Assembly (NCBI GenBank): GCA_010279815.1
Contig: QEOQ01000226.1
Coordinates: forward strand, 2,523,411-2,587,410
DNA length: 64,000 nt
DNA from: Brachionus plicatilis
Taxonomy: Eukaryota > Rotifera > Eurotatoria > Ploima > Brachionidae
Direction: 5' to 3'
A program made the position numbers and the translations under genes. This document shows, one piece after another, positions 35,410 to 47,700 of the stretch; the stretch's first letter is position 1; each line of letters begins with the position of its first letter. Below the pieces are notes generated by a model. That model was not told where the DNA came from. It saw only the letters and a list, made by a program, of their open reading frames with translations, and searched no databases.

Positions 35410-35711
35410 AAAAGTAAAAAAAAAAAACAGTTAAAATTTTTATTACAGTTAATAATTTATTTTCTAGGTAACAAAAAAAGCTTAATCTCTTGTTGACGCT
35501 TTTATTTTTTATTATTTTATTATATCTAAGTTTTAGAGACTGGACCTAAAATTAGTAACTGGAAGTTCGTGGAGCTATTTTAAGCTCAAGACTGAAATGC
35601 GCTCCACGAACTTCTAACAAGAGACATGGGGAACAAGTTTCATTCTTATTTTTTATAAATTAATTATTTTTTAAAAAATCATTTATTAACTGGAAATTTT
35701 AGTAAAAAAAT

Positions 35712-38700
35712 TTAAAAAATATTTAAGTAGACATCAGGTAAACCATAGCAGACCATGTTTAAATTTTCTTTTCGAACAACAGACAAATTTCTTAGGATCT
35801 GAAGTCTTTTTTCTTCTTTATTCATCTGCAAATACCGAGCTTCTTGTGTATCTTGAACAACTTCTGGCTCAGGTTCTTTTTTTTTCTGATTTGATTCTTT
35901 GTTTTCCTTCTTGTCTCCTTTCTTGCCTTCTTTTTTCTCCACAACCATTGGTTTTTTTTCCTCTTCTTTTTCCTCTTGAAGCAAAAATTTAAGATGAGGA
36001 GACGCTTTGTATCGCACAATTTCCCCACATGCTTCTCTCTTTTCCATCAATTCTCTAAGTATGTTTTGAAATTTGTCTGTATTATCAATCATATTTGTTG
36101 TCCATTGATTTGACAATATACACTTGACGCCGGTCAAACTGAGCAACAAGTTAGCCTCTAGTGAATTTTCACATTCCAATTCAGTAGCACTAAACAAAAA
36201 AATTGAAAAAAAAAATCTAAAATTAAATTTAAAATTACTTTCTGAGTACATCATCTTTGCCAATACGACCAAAACTTCGTCCAGTCTGAGTCAAATCATT
36301 TGCTATAATTAATTTGCATTCATTCAAATTCAAAGAAGCCACTTTGTTCGAACTAAAGTATGACAAGAATCTCTCTGTTCCATTAAAAAGTAAACAGCTT
36401 GAATCAATTAAGTAGCTTTCGCATTCTCCTAAACTTGGTGAATGGTCAAGACCGGTAAGGCCGGTCCATTTTGAACACACGTGAGAAAATTGTTGAGTCA
36501 TTTTTTTAAAAGAAACAATTGGTGTCATTTCTGAAGGAACTGTTTGTTTTTATTTGAAAAAAAAATTCTGCTAAAAATTTATCTTTTTATTTTTTTAATT
36601 TTTCTTACGTCCTGGAGAAGCCTCATTGAAAACATCAATAAGGTATTTAACGCGAAGTGGATCAATAGTTGTAACATGTTCTGCCAATGGTTCTAAATTT
36701 GACGGTGGTGCTATAGTTTGTTTTGGAGGTTTATCTTTTTTCTTTTCGTCCTTGTTGATCGGTTCGACTTAAAATTTCATTTTAAATTAAACTAAAGAAA
36801 ATTTAAAAAAATTGTTAAAACCTGTTTCTTTTGGTTGAAAAAATCGAGTAGAAAAAAATTGTAAGGAAAAATCTCTACTAATCGAGCTAATACTTTGATT
36901 ATCATAAAACACTTTGAGACTTTCTAGTGGAAATTCGAGCAGGCTCATATCTGCTAAGATGATAAGCTTTTCACTGGGTTTTATATTTGAGTTGGTTTTT
37001 GAGCTCATTAGTTGTTCAGCCTGATTTGCTGCGAAATATTTTTGAACAAAATCGCTCACTGATTTCAAATATATTTCGGTACTGTTAATCAAAAATTCAA
37101 ACTTGTTCTCCAAATCTTGCATTGTTTGTAGCATTTCATCATATCTCTGTAATTAAATTAAATTTTTATTTTCTATGTTAAAATTGAAAACAAAAATTCA
37201 ATAAATAATAAAAATTTTTATGATTATTTTTCTAGTATTTTGAAATTAGGGAATATATTTTAAAAAACTTTGAAATTAAGAGCTTTAATAAATAAAATTA
37301 ATAGCTTTTTACTTATTCTCTATTAATTTCTTGAAATTTTGAAGGTATTCCAAGAAACACTGAGCTGATTTTTGATTTTATCATAAAGAAAAACATTGTG
37401 AAAAAAATGAACTATGATGAAAATAATGTTCTATTTTTAATTAATAAATACATGTCAATATTGTGATTTTCTGTTTGCCGTTTAAAATGAAATTAATTAA
37501 ATTTTTAAATTTTGAAGAAAAATTAAAAAATTTTCTTTTAAAAAGTTATTTTTAACTCTTTTAAAATAAATGCTTTTTATTAATTAAAAAAAAATTTTGT
37601 TTTTAATGATTTTCAAAGTAAATTTAAAATTAAATTCTAAATCATTTTTCCATTAAAGGTTCATTGGCCTTTGAAAAATAAAAATTGATTTTAATTTTTT
37701 CATTATTTAAATTAAGTTTGAATCTAATTTTAAAATTGAATTAAATATTTGTTCGATTTGAAATTTATTGGAAGCAAATTCAAGAATATAGTCGGAATTT
37801 TCACTCATCAATATATTGTAAAATTTAAGACATTTTGAATTTTACAATATATTGATGAGTGAAAATTCCGACTATAATGAAAAAATTAAAATCAATTTTT
37901 ATTTTTCAAAGGCCAGTGAACCTTTAATGGAAAAATGATTTAGAAATTACCTGCAATAATATATTTATATTGATAAATTTAAACATCAATAATTTTTAAA
38001 TTTCATTACATTAAAATACACATTTTTATTCTGAATACTTAAATTACTTACTTTTCTCATTTTTTATGCAATCTAGACGCTTTTCGATACTTTTTCTCGA
38101 GAGAAAGAAAACTAACTCTTTAAATATATCAAAAAAATAATTTCATTCCTTCCTTAATTACGGAATTTATCTTACAGGGAGGAATAAAATTGCAAAAGGA
38201 CTTAACAATCAATTCAGCTCCATCTTTGTTAAACGATAAAATTAATGACCCATTGTCAGCTTTTTTAAGAACAGTTGAAAAGCTTTGTAATGAAAAATCC
38301 TCTAGCTAAAAAGTTGAAAAATTCTAACCAAATTTGATCAAAAACATTTAAAATAATGGAAAAGATTGTCAAATCGACCATAAAGCATTATGGTCGATTA
38401 GCTTATGGTCGATTAGACAATCTTTTTATTTTTTTATCTAGAAAAATTTAAATTATTGGCTAAAGAATTGCACGATTCCACCAAAAACAAAGCTTGTGTG
38501 ATTAATTTATAATTTTTATTCTTAAAATGTGTTTTTAACTATAAATTACTAAAAATAAAATTTTTACCTAAAAAATGTTTTTCTTTTATTAATATCATGT
38601 TTAAAATTACAGAATAAAACCGAACTGATTATAAAAATTTATTCGAATTTATAATTGATTTAAATAATTTAGTCGATTTATAAATTAATCGATTGCTGAA

Positions 38701-41700
38701 AATCGATAACCAACAGTAATGCAAGCCGGATTTAAGTAAGAAACAATTAAATACATTTAAATATATTTTAAATAAACAACTTATTATTATCCATAAAAGA
38801 AAATCAGGAATTTATGTTTTAGTGATGTTTAATTTGGAAGTGAAAAAAATAGCTGACTCATATATTAAAAAACGAATCTATAAACTTATTTAACAAATAC
38901 TCACCACAGAAATCAATTTTTTACAATATTCATCTGTAAAAAAATACTTTTTTTACTAACCTCAAAATATTTTCCAAAAAGAAACTTATCGTAGCACGAC
39001 TGCATATCAAAATAACAAGTATTAAAATAAGAAATTTAAAATAACAATATCAAAATAACAAAAAAAAAATAACATGTGTCAAAACAACATCACTTTTATA
39101 TGTTGTTCAAAATAACAAATAAATTAAAATCTAATCAAAATAACATAATACTAATCAAAAATTACGAATGGAGAGTTTGATTCAATCTATTAATTCTTTA
39201 ACACTAAATAAGCCTGTGAAAGCTTTTATTAAATTATCACAGAAAAAAGGAAAACTTTTTTTTTAACTTGTAGGCAAAAGAGCTCGAGCTCAAGCCTCTT
39301 AAAATTATTAATAAACTATTGAAACTATTGAAAATGAAAACAATTAGTTCTTTTTTTAATTTTGTAAAAATCTTAATTTTAAATATTAAAAAATTTTGTT
39401 TGTATTAAATAAATGAAGTGTTAAACAGTCGATTACGATAAGCCTGTTTGAAATTGAATTGTTTAAAAAAAAACTGATTTGCTGATTTTGATGATTAAAC
39501 TATTTACTTTTTTATGTCATTTTAATAAAGATATTTTGATACTTTTATTTTGATTAAATCATTTTTACACTTGTCATTTTAATGTAATGTTTTTTTAATC
39601 TTGTTATTTTGAAACATTGTCAATTTGATACATCTATTTTAATAACTGGTATTTTGATAATTACCCGTAGCAGTACTGTGCATTGATATATTATTTTCTC
39701 TATTTATGTTTATATTTTTAATCAAAATCTACAGAAAGATATTGATTTAAAATTTTTTACATTAAGAACTTTTAAAAAAAGATAATTATGGACTTATTGG
39801 CACTAAATAAAGATTTTTTTTTTAAATTTTTATTTTACATTTTTATTTCCTCTTTTCATTACTTCTTTTAGGCTTTCATAGTGTCTCTAGTAAACTGGTG
39901 AAGCAAGGTGCCTATTCATCTCCAAACTTTATTTGAAAATTTACTTACAGCACTCGATGAATCTAGATAATATTTGATAAATTCATTTGGATTTTGGCTC
40001 AGTTGAGAAGAATTATTTTGCTTTTTTATCAATTCATTATTAAGTTGAAATTCGATTTTCAGATTAAAAGACTGAAGATTTGTTTTCCATTCTTTCCATT
40101 GTTGAAGCAGATAGTTGAGCTCAAATGGGTCTGTTTTAACTTTCAGAACAGCGGCTTTTGTTTGTCCAGCACTATTTGACATTTGTTGTTTTGAGTTTTT
40201 GGCACCGGATTTAGAATGATCCAATATAGATGCAAAAAGTTCATTTCTTGAAATTTAAATAAAATTAAAAATTTAAAAAAAATAAATTTTAATTACTTTT
40301 TTTCATTGTGTTGAAGAACCAAAAAAGTATAATTTGATGGAAAATCTTTAGAAAAATTGAAATGATTCGAATTTACTGTCAAGTATTTAGAAGCATTAAA
40401 TTTAGATTTTGTCAAGTCCAAAATTTGCTTGACAATTGGCGAATTCAAAGAATTAGTTTGGACATTATTATTCTTGAAAAACTTGAGCAAATTGTAATAT
40501 CCAGTCAGCAAAGAATTTTTTGGATTAAGTGAACTTTTGACAATTAAAGTCTCAGCTTCCACTGAACTTAAAAGGCTCTTTAAAAAATAATTAAATTAAT
40601 AAAATTTTTAAAATTTTTTAATGAATTTATTTACTTGATATATAGAGACAAATTGTGAGCAAAAATTCAAGTCAAATCGGCCAACTAGTTCAATAATTTC
40701 GTGAGTAATTTTAGCAGCTATTTCCATGTCTTCGACTAAGAGGGCTAAACTAAGAGCCTGGAGAAGAAAATCGATAGAACTGGCCTCGGTTTGATTTACA
40801 TGTATCAATAGATTTTTCAGCAATTCCTGGTCTGCTATGTTGGTAAGATTGGATTCTTCAATTAAATTAACATTGTAGTCACGATCACTTAAAATATTTA
40901 TATTTGCTTCATTTTCAGTAAAACTAAACTCATTCATCTCAGCTGAATTGACCGGTTGGGCTCCTGGCAAAGCCGTATTGGATCGAATGGGCTTTTTTGA
41001 TTTTGAACTTGAGTCACCATCACTAACAAAACTTGGAGGTTGATAGTTTTTGATCAAGTCTAGAATGGTGGCATCCCATTTATTAATTGTACTGGTCATG
41101 TTCAAAACACTAGAGTTATAGCTGCTCTCATCATTTAAGTTATTTTTGCGCAATTGATACTTAAGTTCGCTAATAATACGAAAACTTCTCCCCAGTTGAT
41201 ACAAAGTTTTACATTTTAAATTTTTTATTTTTATATTTAAGTAAAAACATGATATCAGAAAGACACTTAATTGGTCTGGTATTCTGGATAAATGCTGATT
41301 CCAAAGTTGGTCAACGTCGTTCAAGTTTTCGTGTTCACTACCGGCATAAAGTTCAATTACTTTGGTCATGTTGTCTTTATTGGAACTCTTGGCATTGGAT
41401 ACTTTTATCTCATTAAGATGCATTTCGAGCATATCAGTCATCAATGAGCACAGTTTAAGTTTAATATCAGACACTTCTCTTTGGATCGGAAGTGATATGT
41501 TCTGAATTTCAGATGGCGACTGCAGAGATAGTGCTTCATTGAGTAATTCATTTAAAATTTCTAAGCATTCATTCAGTTTTTCAAAAGCCTGAAAATAAAG
41601 AAAATTTTTTTTAAATAATTTTTTTAAGGCAGTGAAAAATATCCACAATTTTTTTTAATTATCTTAGACTATAGAATTTTTTTTATTTCATATCTTTTAA

Positions 41701-44700
41701 TCTGTAAAAATAATTAGTAAAAATTTTCTATGGTAATGCTACGAAATCATGGTTTACCATCAACTACTAAAATTAGCTTTTGATAAAAAAATCTTAATTG
41801 AAGTCAAATCATTCAAACCTTTTGGATTAGTGAAACAGTACTCTTTTCTGATTTCTTTAAAAACGAAGAAGCTTTTAAATCCAATGTAATAAAATTTTTT
41901 TGCTTGATGTGTATTCTGTGAATGAGAAAAAAATGTATAGTCTTCATATTAAAAAGCGGAAACTACCGAATAAAAAATTAAATTTTTTCCATTCCAAGCT
42001 AGGAAATGACAACAAATTTTTTTCAAATTTATTTTAACAATTTCGTAATTCAGTTGTAGAGTATTTCGTCCATTTTAATTAACAAAAAGTGTCCAAATAT
42101 TTTATAAAATTTAATTTTGGTCTGAATTAAAAAGAATAATTAACTGAAATACAAAATTAAAAATGAATTCGAAAATTTCATTCAAAGGCTGGTAAAATCA
42201 TTCTTCAAAAACGATTTCAAAAATAAGCTGATGAATAGAGACAATATTTTTGGATTTTATTTTAACTTGATTTTATTCATTCCACTATTTTATATCTAAT
42301 AATTTCAGTTACAAGTTATCGAACTTAGAAGTTAGAAATCATTTGTCAGATAATTGAATACCAAATTCAATTTTGGATACAATATGTTTAAATTTGAATT
42401 CTCTTTTCCTAAAAAATAAATAATTATTCATTAATGATTCATTTTTGAAGCAATTTTTCATTTCATTAGAAGTCAATCGTTTCAGTCAAGATTTCACTTA
42501 TTCTCAATTAATTTTCTTTATCATAAACTAAAACAATTTAAAATTATTATTATGAAGAAAAAAAGTCAAATTTAAAATGCTTGATTTTTTTTATTTATTT
42601 TAAAGTGGTGATTTGGTAACAGTATTTTACGAAAAATTACGTATAATACCGTAAATTAACCAAATTTTACGTAAATTAACGTAAATTCCGAGAAGTAAAA
42701 GGGGTATCTTACGAAAAATTGCGTTAATTTTCAGGATTTTGAGATAATTTTGGTAAAATTTGGTAAAATTTAAAACGGTCAATTCAAAATTAAAAATTTA
42801 GTTTGAAAAAATGTATTTTTTTTTCGAAAAATCGAAAATTTTATAAAGCTTTTTTTTATAGCAATTTAAAAATAACTATTTTTTTAACCAATTTATGAAA
42901 AAAAACGTTCTTAAATTTTCGATTTTTCGAAAATAAAGATATTTTTTCAAAAATTTTCAATTTTGAATTGGTCGTTTTGAATTTTAGGTACTTTTACGTA
43001 ATTTTTCGTAAAATACTGTTATCAAATCACCACTGTATATTATCAAAGTATCTTTTCATGGTTTATTCTTCAAGAAGATAAATTATCTTAATTTTTTTTA
43101 TGTCTTAATAAAGATAAATATCTATTCTAAGACTTAACTACATGAAGATAAAATATTTAGTCGTAGTCATTCTCTAAAATTTTATTATTTTAACAAAAAA
43201 TTAATTGTAGATCCTATAAGATTTGTGGAACATTAAAAAAACTTATTTTTAAAATATTAATTCAATTACTTGTAGAAAGTAGTCTTTTTTAGCCTCAATA
43301 TTTGCACAATCATCAGCAAACATTTTCAAGAGATTTGAGCTTGCTTTCAGACACTTAATCGAGTCTCTTTTGAAACCATTTTTGGCAAATATTTCAAAAC
43401 TAGTTTGGTAAAGCTAAAAAAATCCAAATTATTAAAAATTAAATTTAATCTAACTTAGTTTACATTTATAACATTTGAGAATCGTTTGAACATGGTCGGA
43501 TGCATGCTATTTCGCCTGGAAGATCGTTTTGCAGCCCGGCTTCGTCTTGCTAATTCTTCTTCGTTTAATTTTCCATTTAAAACACCTTCATAAGTTATCT
43601 CAGCCAAATCGAAGTACAAACAAGCTTCAATATAAGCTAAGGTTGAAAATTTATTTAATCGGATTGATTTCTCTTTTTGGATAAGTTCGATTGACTTGTT
43701 CAAAATTTTTAAGCATTTTTCGTAGCCATCTTTGTCGTTGTAGTCGTATCGATGCGAATCAACCAGTAAATGAATTGATTTCCACCAAAATTCTTCGTCT
43801 ATCGCAATTCTCTTTAATTTAAATTTTAAATTTTATTTTTTTAAGCATAGTCGGGTCTTACTTGGGCATTTGTTGCGTAGTTTCTTGCTTCAATCAGATC
43901 AAAGTCAAAAAGCGCTATTTTGCCAAGCATATATTGAATCTTGCCGAGAGTTTCGCTGTCCTCAAATGTCTTAGTTAATATAATTTTTTAAATAAAATTT
44001 TTTTATTTTCTTTAGCTTTTAGAATTTATTTAATTTTAAAATTAGGAAAATTTAGAGAAAAAAATTTCACATATAAAATAGATAAGTATTTATTTAGTAT
44101 TTGCAGTTCTTTTGTAATAATTTAAAAAAAAATTTATCAATTTTTCCAACAGATCAAGACTAGCAGTGGCGTGACCTGTCCAAAAATCAAAAAGAACTCG
44201 CCCCCTTTAAAAAGTTCTATTTGTCAAAAATAGTTTTAATTTTTCAGTTAAATTGTAAATTTTAATAGAAAATTAAAAAAAAATTAAGATCTTTTTCAAT
44301 TTTTTTTTATATAACTCATAAATTAATTATTTATTTTTAAATTCCATAAAATAGAATGTAATTTTCTTTAAAAAAATTCCTTCACAAGTTGCGAAGTTGC
44401 ATTTACAGAATTAAGTTTAAACATTTAGAAAAAAAGTTATTCAAATTTTTTTACATTTTTTTCTGTTCTTTTAATCATTTTGTACTGAATTTCACAAAAC
44501 CTAACTGACAACAAGCCTGAAACTCTGTGCAAGTGTTCGGCCGAGATCCCGTTTAATTTTTGATATTATGAATTTTAATCGGATTAAATAAATTAAAATT
44601 CTGACAAGGTTACAAAATTCAAATAAACTTAAAATTCTTAAAAATTTTTAAAGGTAATTGAATTTTATATCCTCAAATTTCATTTTTCAATTTTTCATTA

Positions 44701-47700
44701 TTTTCAAAAAAATAATTAAAAAAATAATTTTTTGGAATTAAAGTTTTCATAATCAACTTAGTAATTTTGAAATACCATATTTCAATCTTACACATCTTAT
44801 GATATAAATTTTTAAAAGAAAAAAAAGTTTACCATAAAGGGGGTCATCTAGTATTATTTATAAATTTAAAATTACTTACAACACAAGCATTCAAGGCTTC
44901 ATACAAATAATCCCTGGCGATTTGAAAGTATCCATTATCAATCAAATATTCAGCGAGAATAATCCAAACATTTTTGTACAGAATGTGATATAAATTGTTG
45001 TCGATTTTTTTCTTTTCTCCCGGTAACTTCAAGTCATTGGGATCAAATTGTTTAATATTGGCCAAATTTTGTCCAGACGAATCTGTATTATTTTGACCAC
45101 TTATCTTAACATTTTGACCCTTAGCAATTATTTGTTTCTTTTTTATTTTATTTTTGTTCAATATAAACGAATTTGTCGAAAATCCTCCTTTTTTGGATGA
45201 CGATGAAAAAGAAGCCAAACTATTTGACTTAAAATTTGTGTCCTCATCTTCCAGTTGAGTTAATCTTTGCTTAAAAGAGTAGATTTCATCTCTGGACAAG
45301 CAAGTTTCCAGCGAGTCTATTTGTATTAGTTTGAGAAAAATAGATGCATTCGGGGTTGCTACTTGGGCGCTAATGTCCGTGGTCGGCTTTAATATAAATG
45401 TCGCCAGGGCCTGCTGATGAAACCCAATAGCCTGAATCAAATTCAACTCTTCACATAAATTTACCATTTTAAGCCTCAGATAAACATTTAGTGAAACTAT
45501 TTGAGATTTATTTTCCAATATTAAAGCTGAATTGACCACAAATAACTGGAGGTAATGTACAGGAAAAATTAAATGCGACCATCCATTTTCTCTGAGCATT
45601 TGGGTCAGTTTGTCCAGATAGTAAAATAACAAAAATGGCTCACTGATTGAATTTTTGTTAATTCCAGTCTTTTTCATCAAATCATGGTTCCAACAATTCA
45701 TGAGCTCTTCATTGAGCTCAAATTGACTCCATTGTTCTTGACTCTGCGGAATCAAATTCACATTTGGTTCATTCTTTTTTTTTGATCTAGTCTCTGCTGG
45801 TTTTTTGACTTCGGCGGCCTTTTTCTTGTCACCTTGGACCGCTTCTGTTTGGCCAAGTTTTTGAATCTCTTTACTAGCATTCTGAGCGTTCTCAACAGCT
45901 AAACAAATTAATTTGTACACAGAATAAAATGATTTTAATAGATGTCCAGTGTATTCATCATGACTCTGTCCGACCATTTTTGCCAAAATAACATTTGCTC
46001 TAATAAAGCATTCTAGTTGCTTTATGTCCTGAAAATCGGTCCAATTTAACGAGTTGCTCCATTCTGTTGAATTGGACTCGAACAAAGCCTCTCTAATGTT
46101 GGCATTTAATAAATTTTCATACTCTTGCTCCGAGTTGGTGTCCATTTTTTTATGAAAACTTCTAATTTCAACGTTGTCATGAATTGTTGGTAAAATGGAC
46201 ATGGTTGAATTCGTTGCTTTGGTTGTAATCCTTCCTTTGCTATTAGGCTTGCTGAGACGACTGGATACGGCTGCTGAAGTAGACCGAGACTTGTCTGATT
46301 TAATTTTAAACATTAACAAATCCACAGACCATTCTGCCAAATCGATGCAATTTTCTAAATTGTACTCATTCGAAAACATGAATTGAGCAAGTTCCAAACT
46401 ATACTCAAACTTAAGCCATATGCTTTCATCGGACTATAATAATTAAAAAAATTAATTTTTTTGAAGTAGAAGATGAAAAAGATTTTTGTTGCTGCCAAAG
46501 CCTAGAATTGTACTAAAGAAGATTCGAAATTATTCGCTATTTAATGAATATAGTAGTGGGTTTCAAAAACAAAAGGACAGAAAAAAAATGATAAATACTC
46601 AAATAAAGTTATTTGAGTATTTATCATTTTTTTTCTGTTTTTATTCTTCTTAATTTTATCAAACTCGAAATGGGGTTTAAGTAATAAAACTTTATCAACA
46701 GTATATAAATCACTTATAGGTTCAATAGTAGACTATTTTTTTCCTATTTTAAATACCCTATCTGAAAACTTGGTTCGTAAGCTCCAAGTTATTCAAAATT
46801 CTGCAATAAGAAGTATTCTAAAATTAAAATTCGATATCCCCTCAGAAATCCTCCACCATGAAGGTTGGTCACAACTATCTCTCAATAAAATTGATCACAG
46901 ACTAGATGAACTAGCTGAGCGCTATGTCAGGAATGCTTTAGAAAATAGTGTAGATATGGTAGTACAATTAGTAAAAGAGTACAATTTAGGTTTTCAATCT
47001 CGTTGTATCAATTTTCCGACTCCTCTCTGCAATTGTAGAGGAATTATTGAGGATTTTTTGCAGGTCTAACATAAATCTTTTCCTCATGATCTTTCTTTCC
47101 CTCTAACCAAAGACAAAAAATTTAATTTCTCTCTTATTTAAATATAATTATGATTTTTGTTTATATATTTTAATTTATTTTTCTCTGAAGGAGCATGTGC
47201 TCGATCAGAATTTTTTTACAAATAAAAAAAAAAAAAAAAAAAAATTCTGGAGCTTTAAAAATTAGCTCACCTTTAAAAATTAGAAAACCGGGGAAAAAAG
47301 TTTAGGCATATTTTTTCATTAAAAAAAATGTTACCATTTAAACGAAGAATTTCTTTTTTTGAAACATTAGTGCCATCATTTTTTATTTTTATTACAGTAC
47401 TGCTCCGTCATGATGATTTTACGTGAATTTACGCAAATTAACGATAATTTCTGTAATTTTACGTAAATTTACCCATTTTACTGTGAATTCTAAAATGGCT
47501 AATCAGAAACTATAACTAATGTCTCATCAACGAAAATGTATTCTTTGAAACTACAGTGTCTTTAATGATAAAACCAAATCAAACGCTAAAGTTTTTGAAA
47601 GTTTGTCAGCTTAGGACTTTTTCTTAAACGTCTCAGTCGCGATAATTGATTTTCAAAAAAGCTTGGGTTACCAGAAATGCCAATCTTATATAGGAAATTT

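Larger units (their letters stand above)
33641..35711. other. Intergenic with assembly gap and orphan repeats
   Basis: 5' flank of the receptor gene, then AT-rich sequence. 33925-33985 holds ACGTAA-rich transposon-end sequence (TTACGTAATTTTACGTAAATT) without a partner. Bases 35124-35409 are N. A 14-bp perfect hairpin lies at 35562-35614. No gene visible; anything inside the gap is unknown. Confidence 0.6.

Noticed and set aside
35103..35417. Plus-strand open frame across the N run
   Set aside because: Composed of undetermined bases; an artefact of the gap.
46195..46386. Plus-strand ORFs inside CFAP46 exons (also 49007-50114 and 55015-56051)
   Set aside because: Shadows of the minus-strand exons, which carry the homology and splice structure.
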